Shown here: one piece after another, positions 8,547 through 17,355 of the stretch
Layout of the letters: every line of letters starts with the position of its first letter
Numbering within the stretch: the first letter of the stretch is position 1
Source of the DNA: JABFSM01 sp963762545
Lineage (GTDB): Bacteria; Gemmatimonadota; Gemmatimonadetes; Gemmatimonadales; GWC2-71-9
Direction of reading: 5' to 3'
DNA length: 64,000 nucleotides
Assembly: GCA_963762545.1 (NCBI GenBank)
Contig: CAVXLC010000004.1
Location: 1-64,000, forward strand
The notes under the pieces: model-generated
Seen by the model: the letters and a program-made list of their open reading frames with translations, nothing else
The model's database searches: none
Told to the model about the DNA's origin: nothing
Translations under genes and position numbers: made by a program

Positions 8547-9044
8547 ATGTCTGTACGAAACCTGACCGTTGCCGCCCTGCTGGCGAGCGCCGTGCTCTCC
8601 CCCCTGGCGGCGCAGAGCAAGCCGGACTTCAGCGGCAGCTGGAAGATGAACATGGAGAAGAGCGACCCGATGGGTCGCATGGGCGGCGGCGGGGGTGGCG
8701 GGGGCGGGATGGCCATGGCGCCCATCACCATCACCCAGAGCGCCGACAAGCTGGTCATCACCTCGACGCGGGGCGACCAGGTCACCACCGCCACCTACAA
8801 TCTCGACGGCAGCGAGAGCGTCAACGCCGGCATGCGCGGCGAGACCAAGAGCAAGGTGAGCTGGGATGGCGCCTCCCTGGTGATTGCCAGCGAGAGCTCG
8901 TTCAACGGGCCCAACGGCGCCATGACGGTGACCTCCAAGGAAGTCCGCTCGCTGAGCGCCGACGGGAAGGTCATGACGGTGGTCCGCACCAGCCAGACGC
9001 CCAACGGCGAAATGACCCGGAAGACGGTATTCGACAAGCAGTAG
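8547..9044 (+). CDS. Secreted protein of unknown function with poly-Gly linker
   Basis: 165 aa from ATG 8547, where the signal peptide begins (MSVRNLTVAALLASAVLSPL, cleavage after AAQ); longer in-frame starts would bury it. The mature protein opens with KPDFSGSWKMN, a phrase common in exported lipocalin-like beta-sandwich proteins, then a run of nine glycines (about residues 50-58), then alternating strands (ITITQSADKLVITSTRG, LVIASESSFNGPNG, GEMTRKTVFDK). This suggests a small beta-sandwich or lipocalin-like fold, with no catalytic motif visible. It is a single-gene unit: the next feature is a strong terminator 40 bases after the stop. Function unknown. Confidence 0.75.
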   Translation: MSVRNLTVAALLASAVLSPLAAQSKPDFSGSWKMNMEKSDPMGRMGGGGGGGGGMAMAPITITQSADKLVITSTRGDQVTTATYNLDGSESVNAGMRGETKSKVSWDGASLVIASESSFNGPNGAMTVTSKEVRSLSADGKVMTVVRTSQTPNGEMTRKTVFDKQ

Positions 9045-9075
9045 GAGGAGGCTCGGACGCGAAGCGCCCAGGCAA

Positions 9076-9107
9076 AAAAATCGGGCCGGCGAAGTGCCGG
9101 CCCTTTT
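9076..9107. terminator. Bidirectional Rho-independent terminator
   Basis: GGGCCGGC (9083-9090), loop GAAGT, GCCGGCCC (9096-9103). On the plus strand it is followed by TTTT (ends the 8547 gene); on the minus strand the stem is followed by a stretch containing seven T, positioned to end the tRNA-Leu/tRNA-Thr transcript. Confidence 0.85.
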
Positions 9108-9147
9108 GCTGTCTACCTGGCGTCTTAGCCTCGGAGCCTCTGGGCAG

Positions 9148-9219
9148 AGCCACTGGTCGGATTTGAACCGACGACCGCTCGATTACGAATCGAGAGCTCT
9201 ACCCCTGAGCTACAGTGGC
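9148..9219 (-). tRNA. tRNA-Thr (CGT anticodon)
   Basis: Cloverleaf reads from 9219: acceptor GCCACTG pairs with CAGTGGC, D-arm GCTC..GAGC, anticodon stem CTCGA/TCGAG with loop TTCGTAA (anticodon CGT, Thr ACG codon), and GGTTCAAATCC in the T-arm. No CCA is encoded. Second gene of a two-tRNA minus-strand transcript. Confidence 0.93.
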
Positions 9220-9234
9220 GGAAGTCGTCTCGGA

Positions 9235-9316
9235 TGCCCTGGCGCGGATTCGAACCGCGACGCCTTACGGCACTACCCCCTCAAGATAGCGTGTCTACCA
9301 GTTTCACCACCAGGGC
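9235..9316 (-). tRNA. tRNA-Leu (GAG anticodon)
   Basis: Class II tRNA with a long variable arm. Acceptor GCCCTGG/CCAGGGC, anticodon stem CTATC/GGTAG with loop TTGAGGG (anticodon GAG, Leu CTC/CTT codons), variable arm TGCCGTAAGGCG, and GGTTCGAATCC in the T-arm. It lies 15 bases upstream of tRNA-Thr. Confidence 0.93.
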
Positions 9317-9325
9317 GCGTGCAAG

Positions 9326-9354
9326 AGAATAGCCGGAACGAGGTTAGGGGTCAA
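9326..9354 (-). promoter_or_regulatory. Sigma70-type promoter for tRNA-Leu/tRNA-Thr
   Basis: On the minus strand, TTGACC (9354-9349), a 17-base spacer and TATTCT (9331-9326). Initiation would fall just before the tRNA-Leu 5' end at 9316. The -35 matches the TTGACA consensus in 5 of 6 bases and the -10 matches TATAAT in 4 of 6. Confidence 0.7.
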
Positions 9355-9455
9355 CGCCGCCGCGCCGCCGTACCCCTTCAACACCCGGACGGATCTGGAC
9401 GTATCTTGGGCACTGTCCCTGGACAGCTCGATCACCCCAGCCTCACGAGCCAGCC

Positions 9456-12400
9456 ATGACCCGTCTCCTTCGCCGGAGCTCAGTCGGTCTGTTGAGCCTT
9501 CTGGCGGCCCCCGCCCTCCTGCTCGCCCAGATCCCCACATCGCGGGTCGACTCCTCGCTCATCGCCGGCCTGCGCTGGCGCAACATCGGCCCCGCCAACA
9601 TGGGCGGCCGGGTGAGCGACGTCGCGGGCATCCCCAGCCCCTCGCGCACCTTCTTCGTCGCGGCCGCGGGTGGCGGAGTCTGGAAGACCATCAATGCCGG
9701 CACCACGTTCCGGCTGGTCTTCGGCGGTACCGGAAACGAGGGCGTCATTTCGGGAGGCATGCTCGCGATCGCGCCGAGCGACACGAACCAGGTCTGGTTC
9801 GGTACCGGCGAGCCCAACTCGCGCAACTCGCTCTCTCCCGGCCGGGGCATCTTCAAGTCCACCGACGGCGGCACCACCTGGAAGCTGATGGGCCTGGAAA
9901 AGACCCAGACCATCGGCCGCATCGTGGTGCACCCCACCAATCCCAACATCGTCTACGTCGCCGCGCTGGGCGCGGTGTGGAACACCAATCCCGAGCGCGG
10001 CCTGTACAAGACGACCGACGGCGGGCAGACCTGGACCCTGATCAAGTTCGTGAGCGATCGGGCCGGCGCGGTGGACGTGGCGATGGAGCCCGGCAATCCC
10101 GAGGTGCTCTACCTGGCCACCTGGGAGCGGATCCGGGGTCCCTACTTCCTGCAGAGCGGCGGCCCCGGCAGCGCGCTGTGGAAGAGCACCGACGGTGGCG
10201 CCACCTGGAGCGAGATCAAGGGCAACGGCTTCCCCGAGACGATGAAGGGCCGCATCGGCCTGGCCATCGCTCCGAGCAATCCCCAGATCGTGTACGCGAT
10301 GGTGGAGGCGGACACCAATCCCAATCCCAAGCCGGAAAAGGGTGCCAAGGCGCAGACCTCTCCCACCGGCCTGTACAAGAGCGCCGATGCCGGTAAGACC
10401 TGGGCCAAGATGGCGCCCCAGGATACCCGGCCCTTCTACTACTCCCAGGTGCGGGTGGATCCCAAGGATCCCGACCGGGTGTATTTCTCCTCGACGCCCA
10501 GGGTCTTCTCCACCGACGGCGGCAAGACGGTGCGCTCCGGCAGCCAGGGCATTCACGTGGACTCGCACGCCCACTGGATCGACCCGGCGGACGGGAATCA
10601 CCAGGTCGAGGGCAACGACGGCGGCATCTGGCAGACCTGGGACAAGGGCGGCAACTGGATCGCGCTCAACCAGATCCCCATCGGCCAGTTCTACAACGTG
10701 AGCTACGACTTCGGCGTGCCCTACCGGGTGTGTGGCGGCCTCCAGGACAACGGCAGCTGGTGCGGTCCTACCCGGCGCCGGACCCCGATCACCAATTCCC
10801 AGTGGCAGTACATCAGCGGCGGCGACGGCTTCGTGACGGCGCAGGATTGGAGCAACCCGAACATCGTCCTCTCCGAGTCGCAGGGCGGCAACATCCAGCG
10901 CCGCAACCTCGCCACCGGCGAGCAGACCCAGCTCGCCAAGCCCCAATGGCGGCCCCTGTACCTCAGGTGGCAGGACTCGATCATCGCGGTGCGCGGCGAC
11001 ACCACCAAGCCCGAGACCAAGGAGATGAAGGCCCGCCTGGCCGACTTGCGGAGCCGGGCCACCCGGGATTCGGCCGACCTGCAGCTGCGCTGGAACTGGA
11101 ACACCCCGTTCTTCCTCTCGGTGCACAACGCGTCGGTGTTCTACGCCGGCTCGAACCGGGTCATGAAGTCGCTCAAGCGCGGCGACGAGATGTATCCGAT
11201 CTCGCCGGATCTCACCACCAACGACACGATGAAGACCCGGGTGAGCACCAGGACCACCGGCGGCATCACCAACGACGCGACCGGCGCCGAGACGTACGGG
11301 ACCATCGTGTCGCTCAACGAGTCGCCGATTCGCCCCGGGCTGCTCTACGCGGGTACCGACGACGGCAATGTCTGGATCAGCCGGAACGACGGCGGCACCT
11401 GGGAGAACCTGACCGGCAGGTTCCCCGGGGTTCCCAAGCTCACCTACGTGAGCCGGATCGAGCCTTCCTACGCCGACTCGGCCACCTTCTATGTGACCTT
11501 CGATGGCCACCGCGGCGGCGATTTCACTCCGTACGTCTATGCCACCAACGACTTCGGGAAGACCTTCCACTCGATCGTGAACAACCTGCCCAGCGGCGGG
11601 CTCGACTTCGTGCATGTGATCCGGGAAGATCCGGTCAACCCGAATCTGCTCTTTCTTGGCCAGGAAACCGGGCTGTACGTCTCCACCGATCGCGGCGCGT
11701 CGTGGCGCAAGTTCATGACCGGATTCCCGACCGTGCCGGTGCACGATCTCAGGATTCACCCCCGCGACCACGACCTGATCGCCGCGACCCACGGACGTTC
11801 GCTCTGGGTCGTGAACATCGCGCCGCTGGAGCAGCTCAACGACGCGGCCCTGAGCGCGCAGGCCTACCTCTTCCAGCCGGTGACGGCGTGGCAGTACAGC
11901 TCCAGTCCCGACGACGCGATGATCGGCGGCGGGGGCGGCGGCGGGCACATGCGGTTCCAGTCGAACTCGGTCCCCTACGGCGCCGAAATCGTGTACCGCG
12001 TGGCGCCGGGCGCCGGGGGCAAGCCGGCTCGCATCTCGATCGTGGACGTGAGTGGCGACACCCTGCGGACGCTCACCGGGTCGTCCGCCGCCGGGCTCCA
12101 GCGGGTGTACTGGCCGTTCAACGGCAAGGCGCCGCCGCGGCCGGCACTCTCGCCGGCGCAGCGGCGCGACAGCGCGGCGCTGATCGCCAGGATCGACAAG
12201 GCGATCGACTCGATGGTTGCCGCCGGTGGCAGCAAGCCGGCTCTCGATTCCGCCAAGACCCAGCTCCTGACCCTGGGCGGCGGGGGCGGGTTCGGCGGGG
12301 GTGGCTTCGGCGGCGGCGGCGGAGCCCCTGGCCTTCCTCCGTACATTCCCCGCCCCGGTGAAGGCGCGGTCCTCGGTGCGGGCGGCGGCGGCGGGGGCGG

Positions 12401-12605
12401 GGGTGGGTTCGGTGGCAATCCGCTGATTCAGGCGCTGGGTGGGTTCCAGGCCATCCAGGCACTGACTGGCGGCGGTGGGGGCGGCGGATTCGGCGGCGGC
12501 GGCGTCCCGACCGTCGAGCCGGGCGACTACCTGGTCGTCGTGGATGTGGGCGGCCAGAAGCTCACCCGGAAGCTCCGGGTGGAGAAGGCCTCGACGATCT
12601 GGTAG
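9456..12605 (+). CDS. Secreted sortilin/BNR-repeat (VPS10-like) beta-propeller protein
   Basis: 1049 aa. The signal peptide ends at ALLLAQ. The body carries many BNR/Asp-box and sortilin-type repeats: STDGGTTWKLM, TTDGGQTWTLI, STDGGATWSEI, SADAGKTWAKM, SRNDGGTWENL, STDRGASWRKF. These match the exported 'glycosyl hydrolase' group with paired propellers, annotated as sialidase or VPS10-like although activity is rarely shown. After about residue 830 comes a FlgD-like Ig segment (ISIVDVSGDTLRTL) ending in VYWPFNGKAPPRP, then several glycine-rich tracts (about 930-1030), then a short strand-rich tail. No TonB box or sorting signal is evident. It stands alone between tRNA genes and a convergent barrel gene. 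Substrate unknown. Confidence 0.85.
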   Translation: MTRLLRRSSVGLLSLLAAPALLLAQIPTSRVDSSLIAGLRWRNIGPANMGGRVSDVAGIPSPSRTFFVAAAGGGVWKTINAGTTFRLVFGGTGNEGVISGGMLAIAPSDTNQVWFGTGEPNSRNSLSPGRGIFKSTDGGTTWKLMGLEKTQTIGRIVVHPTNPNIVYVAALGAVWNTNPERGLYKTTDGGQTWTLIKFVSDRAGAVDVAMEPGNPEVLYLATWERIRGPYFLQSGGPGSALWKSTDGGATWSEIKGNGFPETMKGRIGLAIAPSNPQIVYAMVEADTNPNPKPEKGAKAQTSPTGLYKSADAGKTWAKMAPQDTRPFYYSQVRVDPKDPDRVYFSSTPRVFSTDGGKTVRSGSQGIHVDSHAHWIDPADGNHQVEGNDGGIWQTWDKGGNWIALNQIPIGQFYNVSYDFGVPYRVCGGLQDNGSWCGPTRRRTPITNSQWQYISGGDGFVTAQDWSNPNIVLSESQGGNIQRRNLATGEQTQLAKPQWRPLYLRWQDSIIAVRGDTTKPETKEMKARLADLRSRATRDSADLQLRWNWNTPFFLSVHNASVFYAGSNRVMKSLKRGDEMYPISPDLTTNDTMKTRVSTRTTGGITNDATGAETYGTIVSLNESPIRPGLLYAGTDDGNVWISRNDGGTWENLTGRFPGVPKLTYVSRIEPSYADSATFYVTFDGHRGGDFTPYVYATNDFGKTFHSIVNNLPSGGLDFVHVIREDPVNPNLLFLGQETGLYVSTDRGASWRKFMTGFPTVPVHDLRIHPRDHDLIAATHGRSLWVVNIAPLEQLNDAALSAQAYLFQPVTAWQYSSSPDDAMIGGGGGGGHMRFQSNSVPYGAEIVYRVAPGAGGKPARISIVDVSGDTLRTLTGSSAAGLQRVYWPFNGKAPPRPALSPAQRRDSAALIARIDKAIDSMVAAGGSKPALDSAKTQLLTLGGGGGFGGGGFGGGGGAPGLPPYIPRPGEGAVLGAGGGGGGGGGFGGNPLIQALGGFQAIQALTGGGGGGGFGGGGVPTVEPGDYLVVVDVGGQKLTRKLRVEKASTIW

Positions 12606-12631
12606 GGCTGCACCTCAGAGCGGCAAGCAGA

Positions 12632-12665
12632 CAGCCCCCCGGTGCGCGCACCGGAGGGCTGCTTT
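12632..12665. terminator. Hairpin terminator between convergent genes
   Basis: Arms of 13 bases (12632-12644 and 12649-12661) with one mismatch and loop CGCG, followed by CTTT on the plus strand. It lies in the 80-base gap between the convergent BNR-protein and barrel genes and probably serves both. Confidence 0.6.
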
Positions 12666-12685
12666 GCGAGGGGGCGTGGCGGGAA

Positions 12686-13330
12686 CTAGCGTCCGGGCTG
12701 GAAGGTCAGGCTCACGCCCACCGTCACGACCCGTTCGTGCAACGTGCCCAGCGGGTCGCCCGAGCGGCGGCCCGGGTCGGAGCGGTGGTTCATGACGCTG
12801 ACCATCGGCGTGATGAAGAAGTTGCGACCGAGCTTCGCCTCGTAACCCGCGCCATACAGGTAGGCGAATCCGGTTTCGCCCGGGCCGCCGTACCCGCCGC
12901 CGGATACGTACGCGGCGCTCCGGCTGATCCCGGCCCCGCCCTTGAGGAAGAGCCCGAGCTGCTTGACGGGGTACACCTGGCCAGTGAGCAGGCCACCCAC
13001 CAGGGTTTCGGTAACGCCGTACCCGCTGTCGTCGGTGTACTCGTTGACCCAGGCGTTGATCTCGCCGCCCAGACGGAGGTGGGGATTGACCGTACCCCCC
13101 GCGGCAATGAAGAACGAGGGCTTGGTGAGCGAGTGCCCGTAGCTCGGGTCGGTGTCGTAGCGATAGGAGTCGGTGCCGGCACCCAGTCCGAAGCTCAGCC
13201 AGGCCCCATGGCGCTCACTCGACGGAGACACGTCCACCAGTCCGCGGCGCCGCTGGGCCAGGGCACTGGTGGTCGGAACGAGGATGAGGACGGCGATTGC
13301 CGAGGCGAAGAATCTCATGGTGGTCTTCAT
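12686..13330 (-). CDS. Outer-membrane beta-barrel protein (small porin-like)
   Basis: 214 aa from ATG 13330, preceded by GAGAGGG about 6-12 bases upstream; the signal peptide MKTTMRFFASAIAVLILV runs to ALAQ. The mature part begins with a basic RRR and then shows alternating glycine/aromatic strands (WLSFGLGAGTDSYRY, FFIAAGGTVNPHLRLGG, GLFLKGGAGISR, GFAYLYGAGYEAKLG), ending VVTVGVSLTFQPGR. This is the pattern of an 8- to 10-strand outer-membrane barrel of the OmpW/OmpA-like kind, with no enzymatic motif. It is convergent with the BNR-protein gene. Specific role unknown. Confidence 0.7.
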   Translation of the reverse strand: MKTTMRFFASAIAVLILVPTTSALAQRRRGLVDVSPSSERHGAWLSFGLGAGTDSYRYDTDPSYGHSLTKPSFFIAAGGTVNPHLRLGGEINAWVNEYTDDSGYGVTETLVGGLLTGQVYPVKQLGLFLKGGAGISRSAAYVSGGGYGGPGETGFAYLYGAGYEAKLGRNFFITPMVSVMNHRSDPGRRSGDPLGTLHERVVTVGVSLTFQPGR

Positions 13331-13517
13331 GCGCACCCTCTCGGATGGCGTGATGGAAAAATGTGTCTCACCGGATGGCCGGCGCCTTCCCGGAAGCAAG
13401 GGATGGGCCGCGGCATTCCACTGACACTATGTTGAAGCGGGAAAGATACTTACGTCGAAATCCCGGATTGCTCGAGCGGCGTCGAGTGTCCGCGGACGCA
13501 GACAGCCGGGAGCCCGG

Positions 13518-14273
13518 ATGCGTCGCCTGGTACTCTTGAGTCTGACGGTCGTGGTCGGAGCCACCTGCCTGGCACTCGGCGTCTGGCAGGTCGGGCGCCT
13601 CACCGCCCGGAGGGCCGGCAACGCCCGGGCCGCCGTCGGCCGTGCGCTGCCTCCGCTGGTGTCGGATGCGACGTCGGCGCCTGCCCTGCTCCCCAATCGT
13701 CGCGCCCTCCTGACCGGCGAGCTCGACTCGGCCCACGAATTCATTCTGCGCAACCACCTGGTGCGCGGGGTGCCGGCGGTACAGATCGTCACGCCGCTCA
13801 AGCTGTCCGGCACCGACAGCGCGGTGCTGGTGAATCGGGGCTACGTGCCGGCGCCCGACGCGGTGGATCCCGGAGCGGCTCACTGGGACGAGCCCGGCAC
13901 GCGGGTCTTTCAGGGAGTCCTCCTGCCGATTCCCGATCGGGGCGATGGGAACCCCGTCACCCACAACGGCCGGGAGACCTGGAAGAGTCTCGACCTCCGC
14001 GCGGTGCGGGCCCGGCTTCCCTATCCGATCGTCCCGGTCTATCTCGTGGCCCAGGCCGATTCCGCCGAGGGCCCCGCGCATACGCTGAGCGGCACGGTCT
14101 ATCCCTTCCGGGCCGAGTTGCCGCCGATGGACGAGGGGCCGCACCTGATGTACGCGGTCCAGTGGTTCGGCATCGCGGCGGCGGTGCTCGCGTTCGGAAT
14201 TCTGTTCATCCTGAAGGGCGGCCCCCGCGGGCCACGCTCGACCCAACACTCAACCGTCGATGGTGCATGGTGA
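13518..14273 (+). CDS. SURF1 family cytochrome oxidase assembly protein
   Basis: 251 aa. SURF1 proteins help insert heme a into cytochrome c oxidase. An N-terminal transmembrane helix (LVLLSLTVVVGATCLALGVWQVGRL, with the family's G-x-W-Q near the end) and a C-terminal one (MYAVQWFGIAAAVLAFGILFIL) flank a periplasmic domain. Family marks include LTGELDSAHEFILRNH, the VTPL phrase, VLVNRGYVP and the HLMYAVQWFGIA block, equivalent to the family's H..YA.QWF. The stop overlaps the start of the next gene. SCO1-like and heme A synthase genes also occur in this window, consistent with an aa3-type oxidase elsewhere in the genome. Confidence 0.88.
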   Translation: MRRLVLLSLTVVVGATCLALGVWQVGRLTARRAGNARAAVGRALPPLVSDATSAPALLPNRRALLTGELDSAHEFILRNHLVRGVPAVQIVTPLKLSGTDSAVLVNRGYVPAPDAVDPGAAHWDEPGTRVFQGVLLPIPDRGDGNPVTHNGRETWKSLDLRAVRARLPYPIVPVYLVAQADSAEGPAHTLSGTVYPFRAELPPMDEGPHLMYAVQWFGIAAAVLAFGILFILKGGPRGPRSTQHSTVDGAW

Positions 14274-15040
14274 CCTCCCGGAATAGCCTGTTGCTAGCGG
14301 CCCTGACGCTGCTCCCCGCGGCCAGCGCCGCGGCCCAGGACACGTTCGAGATCCAGGTATACGAGTACGCGACGGTGCCCAAGGGACGCTGGGATCTCGA
14401 GACCCATTTCAACTACACCACCCGGGGCACCAGGATCATGGAGGGCCCCGTGGCGCCCAGCGAGGGTCAGACCCATCTCACGTTCGAGCTCACCCGCGGA
14501 ATCACCGACCTGTTCGAGATGGCCGGGTACGTCGTGCTCGCCAAACGCACCGGGCACGGACCGGACTTCGCCGCGGTGCGGCTGCGCCCCCGGGTCCGGG
14601 CGCCCGATACCTGGAAGCTCCCGGTCAAGCTGAGCCTGAGCCTGGAAGCCGGCTTTCCCCGGGACCTGTACGAGGCGGCGGATGTGACCCTCGAAGTCCG
14701 GCCGATCATCGAGCGTCAGTTCGGGAAGGTGCAAATCGACCTCAACCCGGTGCTGGGGCGGTCGATCAAGGGACCCGGCTCGAGCGACGGATGGGATTTC
14801 GAGCCGGGAGTGCGGATTGCCCGCTCGATGAGCAAGGTCGTGGACCTGAGCGTCGAGTATTACGGCGCTCCGGGGGAGCTGGGCAATTTCCTTCCCCGTG
14901 GCGAGCAGGTCCACCAGTTCTTCGGGGGTGGAGACCTTCAGCTCAATCCGGACGTCGTCATCAATGCGGGGATCGGATTCGGCGCGACCGACGCCGGAAA
15001 CCGCACCGTGCTCAAGGCGCGGGTGGGCTGGATCTTCTGA
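14267..15040 (+). CDS. Outer-membrane beta-barrel protein of unknown specificity
   Basis: 257 aa from ATG 14267, which overlaps the SURF1 stop by seven bases; the signal peptide (SLLLAALTLLPAASAAAQ) confirms this start. Mature sequence begins DTFEIQVYEYATVPKGRWDLETHFNY and continues with regular amphipathic strands to KARVGWIF, with a terminal Phe. This resembles the barrel family often labelled 'transporter' or MetA-pathway-like. The 3' end overlaps the convergent Cys-cluster gene by 29 bases. Its function with SURF1, if any, is not evident. Confidence 0.7.
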   Translation: MVTSRNSLLLAALTLLPAASAAAQDTFEIQVYEYATVPKGRWDLETHFNYTTRGTRIMEGPVAPSEGQTHLTFELTRGITDLFEMAGYVVLAKRTGHGPDFAAVRLRPRVRAPDTWKLPVKLSLSLEAGFPRDLYEAADVTLEVRPIIERQFGKVQIDLNPVLGRSIKGPGSSDGWDFEPGVRIARSMSKVVDLSVEYYGAPGELGNFLPRGEQVHQFFGGGDLQLNPDVVINAGIGFGATDAGNRTVLKARVGWIF

Positions 15041-15389
15041 ACGGGTTGATCTGGAGCAGCTCGGGGCGGCGCTCGAATTCGGGGCAGATCTCGCGCTCGA
15101 ATTCATACGGCCCGCCGGTTTCCGCATCGATGAACGGGAAACCGCGGCATACCGACGGGTAGTAGGGCCGGTCGTAAATCGAGCAGGTGTTGTCGCGCAG
15201 GAAGACGCAGCGGCCCTTCACGACCCGGGTGCGCCACTCGCCCCAGCGGGTTCGATACGCCTTCCCGTCCCCGTGCTCCGCGCGGATGGCCTCCGCCTCC
15301 GCTTCGGAGAGCGTGGCACCGTAGGCGCAGCAGGCCGCGGCGTGGGGGCAGGGATAGCAGGGGAGCGCGGGAAACGGGGCCGACTGCAT
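15012..15389 (-). CDS. YkgJ-type cysteine cluster protein
   Basis: 125 aa, cytosolic. Cysteines are arranged as in the CxxxCxxCC (YkgJ) family: CYPCPHAAACCAYG near the N-terminus, then GRCVFLRDNTCSIYDRPYYPSVCRGFPF and a final EICPEF. The family is predicted to bind zinc or an iron-sulfur cluster, with no agreed reaction. The start at ATG 15389 leaves only about 10 residues before the first Cys, as usual for the family. Its 3' end runs 29 bases into the convergent barrel gene, so both stops lie inside the other gene. Confidence 0.8.
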   Translation of the reverse strand: MQSAPFPALPCYPCPHAAACCAYGATLSEAEAEAIRAEHGDGKAYRTRWGEWRTRVVKGRCVFLRDNTCSIYDRPYYPSVCRGFPFIDAETGGPYEFEREICPEFERRPELLQINPFRRSSPPAP

Positions 15390-15437
15390 GGGAGAATTCT
15401 AGCGCGACCGCTCGATCGGTGCGATGTTTCCGGCCCG

Positions 15438-15511
15438 GCGCCCTTAGCTCAATTGGATAGAGCATCAGACTTCGGATCTGAGGGTTGGGGGTTCGAGTCC
15501 CTCAGGGCGCA
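15438..15511 (+). tRNA. tRNA-Arg (TCG anticodon)
   Basis: Acceptor GCGCCCT/AGGGCGC, D-arm GCTC..GAGC, anticodon stem TCAGA/TCTGA with loop CTTCGGA (anticodon TCG, Arg CGA codon), and GGTTCGAGTCC in the T-arm. It lies alone, 54 bases before the methyltransferase gene. Confidence 0.94.
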
Positions 15512-15565
15512 TCCGCACCCAGTCCTGTCCCTCACCTGCTGGTACTGCCGGCGCTGGAGAATGGT

Positions 15566-16153
15566 ATGTGGGCCGGTGTTGCCATCGGGTATCACCTCGC
15601 GAGTCGTCTGGCCTATGTCGTCGGGATCGGCAGGGCGCTGACCCGGCAACGGCGCGATCAGGCCTTCACCCGTCGATACGGCGAAGAGGCGGGATTCCGG
15701 CGGTTTCGCCGGCTGGCCGGGTTCCTGCTCAACAACGACGCGGTGAGCTTCGTCCTGCTCTCTCTCGCCACCCGGAATACCCTTGCCCCCATTGCGACTG
15801 TTCCGGTCAGGGTGGCGGTCGGCGTTCTGCTGGTGATCGCCGGGCTCTCGGTCAAGCTCTGGGCAGCCCGCACCCTCGGGCCGGGGGCCTACTACTGGGA
15901 GAATTTCTTCATCTCCAAACCCCTCGTGCCGCTCGATCCGCCCGGTCCGTACCGCTATATCAAGAATCCGATGTATACCGTCGGCTACCTGCATGCCTAC
16001 GGCTTTGCGCTGGTGTGTGGATCGGCGCTGGGGCTGGTCGCCGCGGCTTTCGACCAGATCGCCATCCTGACCTTTCACGCCCTGGTGGAGAAACCGCACT
16101 TCGACCGGCTCACCACCGAGACCGCGCACCGTTACATTGCGCCCAAGTCATGA
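15566..16153 (+). CDS. Integral membrane methyltransferase, PEMT/isoprenylcysteine methyltransferase-like
   Basis: 195 aa from ATG 15566, with GGAG seven to ten bases upstream; longer in-frame starts fall inside the tRNA. Hydrophobic segments at about 30-45, 50-95 and 135-165 are followed by the S-adenosylmethionine signature of this superfamily: GPGAYYWENF, then GPYRYIKNPMYTVGYLHAYG (the PYRY.RNPMY motif) and a C-terminal EKPHFDRL, equivalent to the family's E...L. Substrate may be a phospholipid or an isoprenoid; the sequence does not decide. The stop codon overlaps the ATG of the AlaX-like gene (ATGA), so the two are coupled. Confidence 0.75.
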   Translation: MWAGVAIGYHLASRLAYVVGIGRALTRQRRDQAFTRRYGEEAGFRRFRRLAGFLLNNDAVSFVLLSLATRNTLAPIATVPVRVAVGVLLVIAGLSVKLWAARTLGPGAYYWENFFISKPLVPLDPPGPYRYIKNPMYTVGYLHAYGFALVCGSALGLVAAAFDQIAILTFHALVEKPHFDRLTTETAHRYIAPKS

Positions 16154-17355
16154 CCGACCGCCGCTACTACGCCGATTCCTACACCCGCAGCTGGGACGCC
16201 CAAGTGGTGGAGTCGCACCCGGTGGAGGGCAGGCCCGCCGCGGTTCTCGAAGGGACCTTCTTCTACCCCACGTCGGGCGGGCAACCCCACGACACCGGCC
16301 GCCTGGGCGGCGCGCGAGTCGTGGATGTGTCGCTCCGCGACGATGGCGCCGTGCTCCATTGGCTGGACGCGCCCCTCGGCCCGGGGCCGGCTCCGGCCGC
16401 GCTCGACTGGCCCCGCCGCTTCGACCACATGCAGCAGCACACCGGCCAGCACATCCTCTCCCAGGCGTTCCTCCGCGTGGCCGACGCGCCCACGATCGGG
16501 TTTCACCTCGGCGGCGACACGGTATCGATCGATCTGGGTCAGCCCGCTCTCAGGGATTCGGCCGTTGCCGACGCACTGGCGCTGGCCAATGAGGTGGTGA
16601 CCGGCAACCGCGCCGTCCGCGCCTGGTTCCCGCCACCCGACGAGCTGGCCGCCTTGCAACTCCGCAAGACCCCCGACGTGGAGGGGGCGTTCCGGGTGGT
16701 GGCCATCGGAGACTTCGACCTCTCGGCCTGCGGCGGCACTCATGTCGCCGCGACCGGAGAGGTCGGCGTCATCGAGATTCTCAAGACCGAGCGCCTCAAG
16801 AAAGGGGTGCGCATCGAGTTTCTCTGCGGCGGCCGCGCCCGGGCCGACTACGCCAGGAAACACGGGATCGTCCGGGACCTGAGCACGGTCCTGACCTGCG
16901 CGCCCGAGGAGCTCGCCGAATCGGTGACCCGCCTCCAGGGGGCCCTGGCCGACGCGCGACGTCAGCTCACCGGGTTCCGGGAGCGCGAGCTGGACCAGGA
17001 GGCGGCCCGGCTGGTCGCCACGGCGCGGGAGGCCGGCCCATTCCGTGTGGTCCGCGCCGCGTGGAGCGAACGCCCGATCGACGAGGTCAAGGGCCTGGCC
17101 CTCCGGGTCACCTCGGAGCCCGGCCTGGTATCCCTCTTCGGCGTCGCGGGACCCCGGGCCCAGATTCTCTTCGCCCGGTCGGAGGGTCTTCCTCTGGAGC
17201 TCAAGCCGGCATTCGATCAGACGCTTGCCGCGCTGGGTGGGGGAAAGGGTGGCGGTACTCGTCTCCTGCAGGGCGCGGCGGCTTCGGCCAGCCTGGACGG
17301 GGTCGAACGGGCCCTCGCGGCGGCGGAGACAGCGCTCCGAGGAGCCGGGCGGTGA
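16150..17355 (+). CDS. Alanyl-tRNA editing protein (AlaX type, with DHHA1 domain)
   Basis: 401 aa. AlaX proteins deacylate mischarged Ser- or Gly-tRNA(Ala) in the cytosol. Residues 1-90 match the small beta-barrel domain (FFYPTSGGQPHDTG). The zinc-binding editing site is complete: H97 and H101 in HTGQH, C194 and H198 in CGGTH. A coiled-coil (about 255-290) and a DHHA1-like end follow, closing with GGGKGGGTRLLQGAA, the glycine-rich motif also found at the C-terminus of AlaRS. This is therefore the long AlaX-L form. The start overlaps the methyltransferase stop (ATGA) and the end overlaps the GTG of the PAP2 gene (GTGA), placing it mid-operon. Confidence 0.9.
   Translation: MTDRRYYADSYTRSWDAQVVESHPVEGRPAAVLEGTFFYPTSGGQPHDTGRLGGARVVDVSLRDDGAVLHWLDAPLGPGPAPAALDWPRRFDHMQQHTGQHILSQAFLRVADAPTIGFHLGGDTVSIDLGQPALRDSAVADALALANEVVTGNRAVRAWFPPPDELAALQLRKTPDVEGAFRVVAIGDFDLSACGGTHVAATGEVGVIEILKTERLKKGVRIEFLCGGRARADYARKHGIVRDLSTVLTCAPEELAESVTRLQGALADARRQLTGFRERELDQEAARLVATAREAGPFRVVRAAWSERPIDEVKGLALRVTSEPGLVSLFGVAGPRAQILFARSEGLPLELKPAFDQTLAALGGGKGGGTRLLQGAAASASLDGVERALAAAETALRGAGR

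Noticed and set aside
9480..11948. Long open frame on the minus strand opposite the BNR protein
   Set aside because: Composition and lack of motifs mark it as a shadow; the plus frame has Asp-box repeats throughout.
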